From: Trissonchulus latispiculum
Taxonomy: Eukaryota > Nematoda > Enoplea > Enoplida > Ironidae
Direction: 5' to 3'
NCBI GenBank assembly: GCA_030248195.1
Contig: JASAND010031911.1
Location: 1 to 64,000 of the forward strand
DNA length: 64,000 bases
Part shown: one piece after another, positions 10,396 to 21,591 of the stretch
Numbering within the stretch: position 1 is the stretch's first letter
Layout of the letters: every line of letters starts with the position of its first letter
The notes under the pieces: generated by a model
What the model saw: only the letters and a program-made list of their open reading frames with translations
Told to the model about the DNA's origin: nothing
Database searches by the model: none
Program-made: the position numbers and the translations under genes

Positions 10396-13300
10396 TCATT
10401 TTTCGGCCTGTTCCGATTCTTCATCGTCATCGTCGCCTTTGTTAATGAAATATCGATACTCAAAGTAGAAGTGTGCTTCAGCGATGAACACCAACATTAC
10501 CACAAACATGATGCCAGCGAACAGGAAAAATACGTAGGCCTAAAACAAAGAAAAAATTTGTCAAAAAATTAGTCTTAAAGCTTAAAGTATAGTAGTATAG
10601 ATATTTAAAGTATACTTAAAAATATTCTTGAAGCATACTTAAAAAACAAAAAATATTAAAAATATTAAAAATAAAGTATACTTAAAAAACAAATCGTTAA
10701 CAAATCGATCCGGAATAGATCTATTTGGCAATAGTGAGGCAACTTTAGCAAGGCTTAACCTATTTAGATCAAATTTGGTGTGTATGTACTAAACTCCACG
10801 TCTAATCGGTTTGTACTTTGCCGCAAGTAAATGTTAAGATGTTTAACATTGCAAACTTTTACGGCGCAAACATCAAAAACGAGTTCAAATGCATCCAGTT
10901 TAAATTTGAACTAAATCGGCTACTTTATGCAATAGTTGCACACAGGTATCCTTGATATCGTTAGCTGGTTCATGTGCATACTTAATTTTTATGAAATTTT
11001 AAACAACTCATTTCGTGACAAAATTAGAGCAACTGTCTGCGGAGCGAAAGGTCGCAGGATCGAGCTCCATCATAACCATATTTTTTACTTTTTACCATAC
11101 TTTATATTTTTTAATATACTTTACTGTCAGAAAGTTTTCTTAATTGTTTCTTATTGTTTTTCTTAGGCCCTATTTCTTTAAAGATTAAACGGATCAGATT
11201 AAAATTAATCCGCATTAAAGAAATAGCACCTCGGATTAAACGGATTAAAACTTAATCCGGCGAGTTAAACGAGTTAAACGGATTAAATTTAATCCTATTT
11301 CTTTAATGCACCTAGGATTAAAATTTTAATCTAATCCTGTTTCTTTATTCACACTTCGGATTAAAAACTCAACGAGTTAATTTTAATCCGACCTGCTTAA
11401 TCGCTGTTTCTTTAAAGATTAATTTTAATCCGTTTAATCCGTCGCCTGCATTTTCAACTAGCTTTTAATCCTCGTGCTACTACGCGGATTAAACGGATTA
11501 AAAGTTATCGGATTGAAATTTTTAATCGCTGTTTCTTTAATGGCGGATTAAATGGAATAAAATCAACTCGTTTAATCCGCGGATTAAAAATAGTCGGATT
11601 AAACGAGTTAGTTTTAATCCGTTTAATCCGTTTAATCCAGCATTAAAGAAATAGCAATTAAAATTTTAATCCGGCTGATTTTTAATCCGTTTAATCCGAC
11701 CATTTTAATCTTTAAAGAAATAGGCCCTTAGAAATGCATAAAAACTCACCTGATTTTCAAATATTTCCAACTCTACAATGAAAATGATGATGATGTCGCC
11801 AATGGCAATGCATAGCAACCAGACTGCTTGCAGCACAGCTTTCATGGAAAGCGGTGCCTATAAATAAGAAAGCAAAATAAATAAAAACTTAATTACAGCA
11901 ACATTTTATGGATTCTCTAGATTATGGGAATGTCAAGCGGTGACGCAAATTCTGTGAATGCAACGCGGCACTGAAGATCCAAAACTCCCACCTTAGAGAA
12001 AAGTGATAAAGAAAAAATGAGCAAGGGATCAGCAATAATGTCCTAAAATTTCCATCGTTTTCAGCTACAAAGGTCTCTATGATATAACCTCATTTTCTCG
12101 AAAATTGATCATAATTTGGAAACATTTCCAAAAAATTGAGATTTTGTTACAGCTTTCTATTAAACTGCACTGCTCAGTCACGTTGCTCCAAACTGACAGC
12201 ATCTGGAGAATCAGTTAATAAGCGCTTAAAACTAAATAAACTTTTACTTAGATTTTAAATTAAAATTTAAATTACAAAATTTAAAATTTAAATTTTTAAT
12301 TGAACTGTTTAAGCTACAAGCGCCTTTCCTTTTCTCTTAATTTCATCTTGCTTATGCAAATGTTTCATTTTCGCTGTCCTACTAATATAAGATAAATTGT
12401 CTACTTGGTTATAACTGAACTCGAGCCCAGTGATGGAAAAGAGGATTTCTCCAGCGGTAATGACAACATACTGCGGTACTTGCCAAAGTACGTGGACGGT
12501 ATTATCGGGACTGGTCCGATATGGGCCGTCCATCTGAATTTTCGAGGGATCCTAGAACCGATAGAAAACGCTAATACTAAGACCCTAACTTTATAAGTAA
12601 TCCAGTAGCTGCTAGCCTCATTAACAGTAGAAGCCCTGTTGTCATACGCTTATGTATTATGTACTTCTGTTAACAGTACAAGCATAAGCACGAGTTAACC
12701 GAAAGTAACCTGTATGTTGCCTGCTGTCATACTCTTGTGTATTATGCACTTCTGTTTATAGTACAAACACAAGCACAAGCACAAGCGCGTGGTAACTTAG
12801 TAACCTATATGTTGCCTGTTGTCATACTCTTATGTATTATGTACTCTTGCTAATAGTACAATCACAAGCACAAGCTGGAGCTAACTGAAGGTAACCTCTA
12901 AGTCTTTGATGTGTCCCTGAAACGACAGAATGTAGATTCCGCCTTCCGCTTCATTATAGAAGGAATAGGATGGGGTATCCTGAGTATCATTCAGCATAAA
13001 GGGAGAAGCCGGAAGAAATACGACATAACTAAAATCAAAATGGAGTAAATGAGTTCATTTTCTGGCTCAAGATTTGTTTACAAAGAGCCCAGCCTATCTG
13101 TTGTGGAACCAGAAAAGGGAAAAATAGTGTTTCAGTTTCATGGATTGAAGATTAGTTAATACCTAACCAGACTTGTAGTTGATAGTTTTGTTGCAGTAGG
13201 TGAAAGTTAAAAACATTTCAGTTTAATTTTATTTGAGTTTCAGCATCTAATAACCGAAACTGAAACTGAAAATAAATCGAAGAAGTAGGTGCCCAGAACA

Positions 13301-16300
13301 CCGGTTCCAGGAAAGATTTCCATAAGAACATAAAATAGAACTATACATAAAATATTGGAAATACCTCAAAAAATTCTCCAAAAAGTTAAAGTTAAATCCT
13401 TTAACCACTTTTAGTTAAGATTTAGGACTACCTAAGGTTTAGGTTTTTCAATCTGGCAAATCTGGCAACACTAACTTTCCAGGTTTCATTGTAGCATGAT
13501 CCGTGAGCGATTTGTGATCAAATTTAAAGGGAAAATATCGTTGATCATCATCTTTATCGTCATTCGAACATTTGAGACCGTCCTTTGGTCGGCATAGTGC
13601 CATGGCTATATCTCCTTCGTCTGGAATTCCGTCCATTAGAAAATTGATACTGAAAAAAATTGAGGAAAAATTAAATTTTTATTTCTAAAAAATCTGAAAT
13701 TGATAAATTTTTGTTAAAAGTAAGCTAATGATCTGAACAATTCTATTCCGAGAAAGTCTGAGCATCACAGAACACAGTTTTGGCAATTGGTTAAAATTTT
13801 CAACAATTTTCAAAATTAGCAACAAATTTCAGCGAAAGACCTACCCTAGATTAAATTCGCCTTCACCATTTGTTGGCTTTTTCAGAATTTCTTCTGTCTA
13901 AAATACAAATAAATTTACAGGTATATACAAACATAATTCTGAAAATCCGAACTAATATCTGAAGAAAATCGTAGAAATCTTGTTGCTTTCAGATTAATTT
14001 AATTATTAATTATTAACTAATTTAGACGAATGAAACAAATATTCAAGCAAAGCATACGAAGTCAGAGAAGCTCCCCTCCCTCCCAGCCCTGTTTTGGTTT
14101 CAATATTCCGATCATATTGCAAGCTTATTACATTAGGAACAGGCAAACTACTGAATTGACAAACATTTATTTTTTAACCAAGCTTTACTAGAATAAGAAT
14201 TACTAAGAATTATAACATTATTTTTGAGATCGAAGAAAGTGTAGGAAATAAAGTAAAAATATTTCCTTGAATACTTTGTATTTAATGAGAGAAATGGACA
14301 GTAAGACTGTAAATGAACTGTAATAAAAGATAGTAACCCACGACAGTGGTCTTTGTGTCTGCAACAATTCCAAGATAGGCTTTTCGATATTCGATTGTCA
14401 AAGTATCCTTGTAGCCGACTGAGCAACCAATTCCACTGATTTCAACAGGCACTTTTCTATCATCAACTTCTATGGGGATCGTTAAGTTTGCAGAAAATTC
14501 CTAAAAAAGAAAAACTGTTTTCAACCTTTTGACTTAATTATCTTTATTTCCGTAAGTTCTCCAAAACCCTATATTGAATTGGCTTTACCAGGATACATAA
14601 TTACCGTAGCATGACCAGAGTAGTATAACAAGTGACTTGTTATACTACTGACTAGGCACTAAATTAATTATTTTCATTTTCATTTTCAATTATTAAAAAT
14701 TAAACATGTTCATGCAACACTAATCTACTTGAATAATATTCACTCTTTTCTGACAAACAGTTAAAATGTAATTGAGTCAGCTAACATTGTAACAAAACAG
14801 GTTAAAAATAAAGACGAAAGAAAGAAAATGCCACTGCAGCACCTCAAACTCGAAAAATTCATGCTTTAAGGTCGTGCTCCCCTTACGTGCAGATATAGTT
14901 GCAGAAAGAGCAATTGTTGCCCGATTTCATTGAAATTTTCAGAAACCACATCAGAAATGATAATACACGTTCTGTAAAAACGCCAGCTTCATAACATTCA
15001 TGTACAGTGAGAGACAAAAATTTGACATTCTAGAACCATATATAGAAAATTATGCCCAGCGACTATAATGACTTTAAAGCTTATTATGTGCTCTACAACT
15101 TTGCTTTTAGACATAAGTCTCTAGCTCTTATCGTTTTTGAGCAGTGAATTTTTGAAAAATTTTTGCTTGAAAATGGTTATTTTTGTCACGACCTTGCAGA
15201 AAACAGGTTTTGTCTAATTGAGACCAGTGTACGCCACAAGTGTAGACAAGTTTATAGTCAGCTTAAAGAACTTCAAAAGAGGCACAGATTAGGTTAATTA
15301 GGGCCCTGTACACTGAATGAGCCTAAAGTTCTGTGCGAATAACTGATTTTTTCAAATTGCCGCCAAAATTTTTTGACTGAAGATTGCTCCACAAAACATG
15401 GGTGGATCTAAAAGATATATTCAGCATAGTATGTTTGGACAATTTGCCCGGGACGGTTTTTTATTTTTCTCTTTATCAGCCTCCAATCAAGAGCAATGAT
15501 TTTTCAAAGTTGGATAATGTGCCAAATTTTCCGAAAATGCTCAATTTCTGTATACTGAAACGGTATTTTGACAAAATCAAAAAACCGTCCCTGGCAAATT
15601 ATCTCAGAAACACATTGGATACGGCCATTTTCTTGTTGTGTAAAAATTTTTCAAAAACAATTTTGGTCAAAAATTGTGGCTACGTTTGGTAAGTTTGCAA
15701 CCAATACAAACTAGGTAGACACGTTTCAATGATACCAAATGACGCAGAAGATGTAGAGCTTCATTTTGACATGTGGCTTAATTCATAGCGCTCAACATTG
15801 AGTAAGTTATAGCTTTCCAAAGTGGACTGAATGTAAGGGAAGTGCGACCTTAAGTGAGGATCGAACCCTCAATCTTCAGTTTAGTACACCAACTTTCTAC
15901 CGCCTGAGCCACTCAGACACAATCGAACCAAGCTTAAGTTTGAAATCCAACCCAAAATAAAGTTTGGGAACTGTCCAGGCCCCTTACACATCGGACCCAA
16001 CTCAGAATAAGCGAGCAAAGGTTAGCTTTCCACTTACGCCTTGCAGTTGTGTAACATCTTTCTGATAGTTTGTAACATTATAGTCCTTTCCTTCCAGCGA
16101 GACAACAATCGGGCAGCTGGCGTAGTTGATGATTTGAAGCCGGGCAGTGTTCGTATCGGGTCGGACTGGAAGCGTTGGCTGAAAAAGGAAGAAAAGAAAA
16201 AAATTCAATTTCCTTGAAATTGAAATTGACGAAAGATAATCTTCAAAGCTTCCGATTCATTACAGTAGACAACTATTAATACAAACATACAACAGAATAC

Positions 16301-19300
16301 AATACAATACAATACAGTACAATACAATACAATACAAAATACGTAGGATTGCAACATAATATCAAGAGTCCATGATTTTCTCCTATATATTAGAAGAAGA
16401 GTAAGCCACGGAAGAGGGTTTCTGCAATCTGATTGGCTGTTGGCTACCCCCCCCACCAAACGGGGACCTCTTTCTGGCTACCCCCCCCCCCACACACAAA
16501 CGGAGGGGGGTATGCTATGTCGATTTGGTCGACCCCTCCCCAAACGGGGGAACATTCGCTTATTGTGGGCGGACCACCGTTACGCAATGCAATGAAGAGA
16601 AGCCCTCTAGTGGCTTACTCTTCTTCTTAATAATAGTGCAATTATGCACTCTTGATAATATCAAACATTCGATTAGCGCATCGGTTTTGACTGCTATGCT
16701 GCCGATGTGACCACTTAGCTTACTTGAATTTGGAGCTGAACTACAGCTGTAATCACATAGGCTACAACGGCTAGCATTCCACCGCAGGCCATTTTTCGCA
16801 AAGGCCTAAAACAAGACAATGTCACCGAGTTCACACATTTCTTCCAATCGGCTTATACGTTACCATGGCTAGCATTTCTTCATAAACTTGCGGATTATAA
16901 ATAAGAAGTCGTGTACTACCGAAGCTCAGAAGAATTCGGACATCTGGTGGGAGTCGAAGCCCAACGCTCTGCTAACTCGAGCTAATTTGTTGACTCTATC
17001 TATAATGAAGAGAGCGTATGCATTTGGCAAACAAAGGATAAATTATGCCGGAAAGGATGGGGATGAAAATCAAAATGAGAATTGGGTTAATGGTCTAAAA
17101 GTTAAGTTATCTTTCAGGTTTCACTGATTGAAGTGAAAGACATTTTTACATCTTTCTTGTACTGGTGGTGAAATCAGGGTGGGAGAACCAGTGTTGGTGG
17201 CTGGAGGCAGGTGTTTTTGGTTGTCTCCGGTTTTTACAAAATTCCCTATGATTTGTTCGTATTTCATTCGTATTGTGCGTGGGTCGTTCGCTTGAATTTG
17301 CTACATTTTGCCGAATTATGGAAACTTCGTCAAAATCGTAAAAAAAACCAAATGATCAAAAACAGATCTGCGGATTTCCAAAATAAATTATACCGTATAG
17401 CTTCTAACAGAATGAGCATCACGTGATAGAAACCCAAAGCAAAGCTAATACTAGCTAATCTCTAATTATCTGGACTTACGTCACTTTGAAGCATTTGGCG
17501 AACAAAGGATAAATTATGCCAGAAAAGATGGGGATGAAAATCAAAATGAGAATTGGGTTAATGGTCTAAAAAATTAAATTAAAAATTAAAAACCAACCAA
17601 AGAAATAACAATCAAAGCAACAAAGCTATAATAATTAACAAAAGTTTAACTTAAAAAGAAATTTTATTAGTGAAGAAAATGCTTAACAGATAGCAAAACA
17701 AAGCGTAAACAAAGAAATGAAAATATAATAAATTATTATATACCTAGAAAGTTGTATATATTTACATAAATGGTAACTTTGAACAAAGAACGAATCTGAA
17801 CAAAAAAGCTTTCCTTACCGGAACTTGATCTGGCATAAGGGAAGCACTGTCAGACTGAAATCAAACAAAATAAAATTAAATAATATTAAATTAAATTAAA
17901 TTCAAAGTATTATATAACGTAGAGTTTTCTTTTGACTTTGATTACTAAATTTCTAATTTTAGAAACTTTCTTTTAGATCTTTTAGATCTTTTAGAAACTA
18001 CCGTAGTCTATAATTCTTGAAGGCGCAAGTCATTTAATAGGATAAATTTGATTTAAGCAATTAATTTAATGGAAATTGATTTTGAATTTTTTGAGACACT
18101 AAACCAGTGCGGATTAGAATTCATCATTCATTCACCCGTTCAAAATCGCAAATTATTGTTTTGTTTCAATTCAATCCGTTTATGCTGTCTTTGACTTCTT
18201 TCCTTGTCCTTTCAGTTTTTCTAATTTTGGGGACGGTCAAAAATTCTATTTAACATACCCTACGATTCATTTCTATCTAAATTTTTCCTAACATCTTAAA
18301 TTTAAATTTTTTTTAAATTTAACTTTTCAGTTTTACTTCGCTACAGCTTAGTGGTTACACAACAATACAGTACAATATACTTACAATGCAATAGCAATAC
18401 AATACAAAGGCTTAAGAAATTATTTCCACTTTCTTACTATTTTTCCCTTCATTTCTGTTCCTTGGATAATCCATTTCGAGCCCTGAAAATCACGAAAATA
18501 GAGATGAAACCTAGAAACTCAGAGTCCAGAGTACGGTTGTTTTGATTTTTGATTCGAATCGAATCAAAACTGTTTTGATGCGACTTTTGATTTTTGATTA
18601 ATCGAACTGAATCAAATCATTTAATTTTTCACAGCAAAAAATCGAACTGAATCAAATCTAACCGAATTTTCAGAAGCCAGAATCGAACTGAATTAGATCA
18701 AAACTTTTGTCCATGAATCAGTAATTTTGATTTTTGATGCGAGTTTGATTCGCATTTTGATTCAGCAGAATATAAGCTAAAAGCTTTCACTTAGTCTCAT
18801 ATGCACAATGAAACATACTTTTCCATGCATCTTTTCGAGTACTGTTGAACCTATTATTATGTGCGGTAAGGATTTGTTTGTGCTTTTCATTATGGCAGTA
18901 CTCACGGCAGAGATACCAGCAAACTCTTAACAAGGGATTTTTAGCTAGGAAGATTGCTTTGGCAGGCATTTTCTAGAATAGGTTTATATATTGCTTTGTA
19001 GCCTTTTGCGTTTCGAGATACTGCTAGATTATTATTTTTGCATTAGCTTAAACTTTGATCAAGATTAGCATGCAAGGATTTCATTAAAGCAACTAAATCT
19101 AAACTATATTGAAGCAGCAATGGACATTTTTGTAAAACACTAATTTTATGTTCTCAAACAAGTCCTGAAGTTTTTATGTTCTCACTACAACAACCTCTTG
19201 TGATTATAAATTAGGTTGATTTAAATTATGTAAATTAAATTAAATTTGAACGCAAATTTGAAAAATCAAAAGTCGCATCAAAATTAAGTTTTGGCAAAAA

Positions 19301-21011
19301 CTGCATCAAAATCAAAGGTCTTTCAAATTGAAAAAATCTAACTGAATCAAATCAATTCATTTTTCGGGTGCAGAAAATCGAACTGAATCAAATCTAATGA
19401 TTTTTCAGAGGCGAAAATCGAACTGAATCAAATCAAAACTTTTGAGGCCGCATCAATACAACCGTAGTCCAGAGTCATAGATTTTGAAATATTGAGCTAG
19501 CGTATTTACGGTACTAGAATAATTTCTACTTTTTATAGTAATTCCAAAACATCTAAAATTCCATCTTAGATTTACTGTTAAGATGCGTTTTCGTGGTTGA
19601 AAATTCTATAATTCCGAGTTAATACAATACTTACAAACACTACATTAATTATGAAGCAGGAAGCTGTTTCAAACTTGAGGCATTTCGGATTGCTTGCACG
19701 ATTCCCCAGTCCTAGCTTTGATTCTTTTGAGCGATAACTGTAAGATTTTGTATGGGAATCAAAAATTTTAAATTTTAAATTTTAAAAAATCTAAGTTTTA
19801 AATTGGGAAAGCAGGATTACCGGCAGGAATGTTGGGAATAGCGCATCATGAGGACCAGCAAGTCCCATTCTTATAATTTTGATATTTCGATTTCATTTCC
19901 CTACAGGCACACTTAGGTAATATTTTGATGCATATTTCCGGAAAAATATTGCCAAAATGTGGAAAATCCGGGTCTTTACTTCCACACAAATTTTGTTACA
20001 AATTATTACCCGGATTATCTGGATTACTGTACCTGCTGGTCGTACAGCATCCAGAAGAAAGGAAATGGGATATACATGATCAGCAAACGAAGGACAGCCT
20101 TGATATCTTGGACAAATTGTTCCTAAACAAATAAAAGAAATAAAATAAATGTCATGTACTACCGAAAGTCCGAAAAAAAAACTGACCACCGGCGGGATTT
20201 GAACCTGCAGCCTTTCGGTTACCGCACACGCGCTCTTCCAATTGAGCCACAGAGGTGATAATTCAAATAACAATCAGCGTTTTCACTAAACCCAAGGTAG
20301 TGCCGCAAAGATGGTTCTGGGAAGTATTAAAAGTTCATCAGTGTGTTTTGCTTAATTAATTACTAACGATTAGTTAATAATAAGTAGTATTTACTATTAA
20401 GTATTAAGTATTATTATTCCTTATTATTCATATGATCTTAAATACTGCAAGTTGATCGAAAAGAATAGAATAGTTGCAAAATTGACTGAGTTTGATTTGC
20501 TATGGAATTCGAAGATTTTGTAAAGATTAAACCGGGCTTCGAACCACGGACCTTCCGAACTGCAGTCAGGCGTGCTAACCACTACACCACGTAGCCAGGA
20601 GAGATGAGCACATAACTTCTATATCATTGGTGCTCCGTGAACAATTTACATTTCTCGGTAGAACAAAGGCAAAGGGTTCACCTTTTGGCATTTTCCGGCC
20701 GCAACACATTTCGGATCGTATTTGCAGTAGTGAGTGTCCAGATAGTGATCCAGCCAATGCTCACGGCTGATCTCCTTAAAGCGTCGTCGATTTACCAGAG
20801 CATTCTGAAATTAAATAAATAAATAAATATATAAGTAAATAAATACATAAATAAATAAATAAGTAAATAAATAGATAAATAGATAGATAGATAGACAGAT
20901 AGAGAGATGGAAAAATAAAAGGTTTGAAGTTTAAATAATTAAAGCTAAAAAGATCTTACATGAATAACTTTAAAGAACTCTGCCAAAACGTTTTCTGTGG
21001 GCGGCTTTTTC
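10396..21011 (-). CDS. SLC15/POT oligopeptide transporter, C-terminal part
   Basis: Exons in transcript order: 21011-20960, 20804-20682, 20122-20028 (or 20033), 19869-19821, 17854-17819, 17565-17480, 16805-16724, 16178-16038, 14500-14342, 13897-13845, 13649-13476, 13028-12896, 12551-12405, 11857-11750, 10539-10396. They encode about 526 residues ending in TGA. Family hallmarks: HWLDHY, then the helix ending FFWMLYDQQ, PDQVPTINPILILIFIPIF, PLRKMACGGMLA, a large Thr/Asn-rich extracellular domain, VLWQVPQYVVITAGEILFS, TGLEFSYNQAPLSMKAVLQA, and an acidic tail GDDDDEE. Transporters of this family carry di/tripeptides with protons across the plasma membrane. The N-terminal third (TM1-6, with the FGGDQF region) was not found; the first exon seen needs two more bases from upstream. 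The GSxWT motif normally following DQQ is not recognisable, so the 20028/19869 junction is provisional. Confidence 0.85.
11166..11727. mobile_element. TTA-flanked MITE full of GGATTAAA motifs
   Basis: The ends GGCCCTATTTCTTTAAAG and CTTTAAAGAAATAGGCCC are inverted repeats flanked by TTA (11163-11165, 11728-11730), as in PIF/Harbinger elements. The 562-bp interior is a dense mixture of GGATTAAA and TTTAATCC words on both strands plus repeated CATTAAAGAAATAGC, so it can fold on itself in many registers. It lies in the last intron of the SLC15 gene. No coding frame. Confidence 0.75.
12634..12900. repeat. Three-unit tandem repeat at an SLC15 splice donor
   Basis: Three diverged units of about 85-95 bp (starting near 12634, 12719 and 12814), each beginning CCTGyTGTCATACnCTTrTGTATTATG. 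On the minus strand each unit begins with AG-GTTAC, the same donor context used by the SLC15 exon 13028-12896, whose functional donor is the outermost copy. Each unit also contains sequence like CAAGAGTACATAATACATAAG, similar to the termini of the CAAGAG-family elements. Confidence 0.8.
14828..15930 (-). mobile_element. tRNA-derived SINE split by a later insertion
   Basis: The left piece (14828-14869: CACTGCAGCACCTC ... GAAAAATTC.TGCTT) and right piece (15850-15930: GTGAGGATCGAACCC ... GCCTGAGCCACTCAGACAC) match the left and right parts of the SINE at 9240-9345. They are separated by the 980-bp TTAA element. The right piece carries the B box (GGTTCGATCC on the minus strand) and A box (GTGGCTCAGGCGGTAG). 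Confidence 0.7.
14870..15849. mobile_element. TTAA-flanked non-autonomous element
   Basis: TTAA is present at 14866-14869 and 15850-15853. The ends are imperfect inverted repeats: GGTCGTGCTCCCCTTAC against GTAAGGGAAGTGCGACC, with a shared TGC/ATT-AG continuation. Inside, AATTTGCCCGGGACGGTTTTTT near 15440 is inverted near 15590, so the element is largely palindromic. A 102-codon ORF (15384-15692) has no recognisable domain. TTAA targeting points to piggyBac or Kolobok superfamilies; the GG terminus fits Kolobok better, but this is inference. Confidence 0.7.
16291..16340. repeat. (AATAC)n microsatellite
   Basis: About nine AATAC units with one AGTAC variant, in an SLC15 intron beside the CAAGAG-family element. 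Confidence 0.85.
16363..16654. mobile_element. CAAGAG-family MITE, 7-bp duplication
   Basis: Begins CAAGAGTCCATGATT and ends AATTATGCACTCTTG; ATAATAT is repeated exactly at 16356-16362 and 16655-16661. The interior carries AAGAGTAAGCCA/TGGCTTACTCTT and C-run blocks shared with the element at 50202-50682. It lies in an SLC15 intron. Confidence 0.8.
16905..16990 (-). mobile_element. tRNA-derived SINE fragment
   Basis: Minus strand TTAGCTCGAGTTAGCAGAGCG (A-box-like) followed closely by GGGCTTCGACTCCCACC (degenerate B box), with the anticodon region missing as in the 9240 copy. Similar GAATTCGGAC.TC.GGTGGGA sequence recurs at 36851-36878. Confidence 0.5.
17020..17094 (-). pseudogene. Partial duplicate of SLC15 exon 17565-17480
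   Basis: The segment repeats the SLC15 exon encoding TINPILILIFIPIFSGIIYP with a handful of substitutions (one Phe becomes Leu; several are silent) and retains a ttttag acceptor at its 5' end. Homology stops after the AKC codons, where the functional exon continues FKVT and a GTAAGT donor; here the sequence changes to an unrelated reading with no donor. It lies between the functional copy and the next exon. Either a dead partial duplication or the remains of an alternative exon. Confidence 0.8.
18532..19466. mobile_element. hAT-type non-autonomous element with subterminal arrays
   Basis: The target duplication GTCCAGAG (18524-18531 and 19467-19474) is exact and 8 bp. Ends are TACGGTTGTTTTGAT and ATCAATACAACCGTA. 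Both subterminal regions carry several copies of AATCGAACTGAATCAAATC, the kind of repeated site a hAT transposase binds. The interior holds only a 60-codon ORF without a known domain. Located in an SLC15 intron. Confidence 0.85.
20155..20275 (-). mobile_element. tRNA-derived SINE with anticodon-like arm
   Basis: Minus strand: TGTGGCTCAATTGGAAGAGCG (A box), GCGGTAACCGAAAGG in the anticodon position, and GCAGGTTCAAATCCCGC (B box). The acceptor pairing has at least one mismatch and the anticodon stem is poor, so a functional tRNA is unlikely. In an SLC15 intron. Confidence 0.55.
20525..20660 (-). mobile_element. tRNA-derived SINE, Cys-like head, second copy
   Basis: Matches the element at 5862-6010 through both head (GTGGTGTAGTGGTTAGCACG ... 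GACTGCAGTTCGG ... GTGGTTCGA on the minus strand) and body (AGGAGAGATGAGCACATAAC in plus orientation). In an SLC15 intron. Confidence 0.65.
20811..20905. repeat. (AAAT)n/(GATA)n compound microsatellite
   Basis: AAAT units grade into AGAT/GATA units. It begins just upstream of the SLC15 exon 20804-20682. Confidence 0.85.
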
Positions 21012-21468
21012 CTATACCAACATGAACCCAAGGCAAAAAACACTAAAATTAAAATTAAATTAAAATTAAAGCGAATTAATGAAATTGAAAATTAAAAATA
21101 ACTGTAAAATGAAACATTAGCAATTAAAATCATAATAATGACAAATCAAAAATGGAATTCTGTTACAAGCTGCACTCAAACTTGACCTGTTTCCTGTTTT
21201 AATTTTTTCATGAAAAGGATCCAGCGATAAACTCGTTAAACTCCGTTTAACTCTTTCACAAAAAAGCCCCCTAGGATGATTTTATATGGCAGCTTACTGC
21301 AAGCGACTATCATAAGGATTGCAGGAATCCCATAGGCCAACGGATAGCAACTGTCTTTACAGACGCTATCCTTGATTCTTGTAGCTAAAACATAGAATGG
21401 TTTTGAAGTTTTAACAGTTTAAAAATTGCAACTGTACATGGTAGCATTACAAAACCCTAGTAATAAGT
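21012..21468. other. Upstream flank of SLC15, no exon found
   Basis: I looked on the minus strand for the preceding SLC15 exon, which must end with two unpaired bases before a GT donor and encode TM1-6 motifs. None is recognisable before the LTR element begins at 21469. Confidence 0.5.
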
Positions 21469-21578
21469 TGTAGTGTTTTTGAACATTGTTTTGCTATAGT
21501 ACTGAGATGTGATCTGCTATAGTTGAGTTATGGCGTGTCAGTAATGACTGTTAGTTTCTGATAAGTAGAAACTTAACA
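21469..21578 (+). repeat. 5' LTR, 110 bp
   Basis: Direct repeat of the 3' copy, bounded by TG...CA. Unusually short for a Ty3-type LTR. Confidence 0.85.
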
Positions 21579-21591
21579 ATTGGCGCACTGA

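Noticed and set aside
18787..18969. 60-codon minus-strand ORF inside the hAT-type element
   Set aside because: No similarity to a hAT transposase segment and too short to support.
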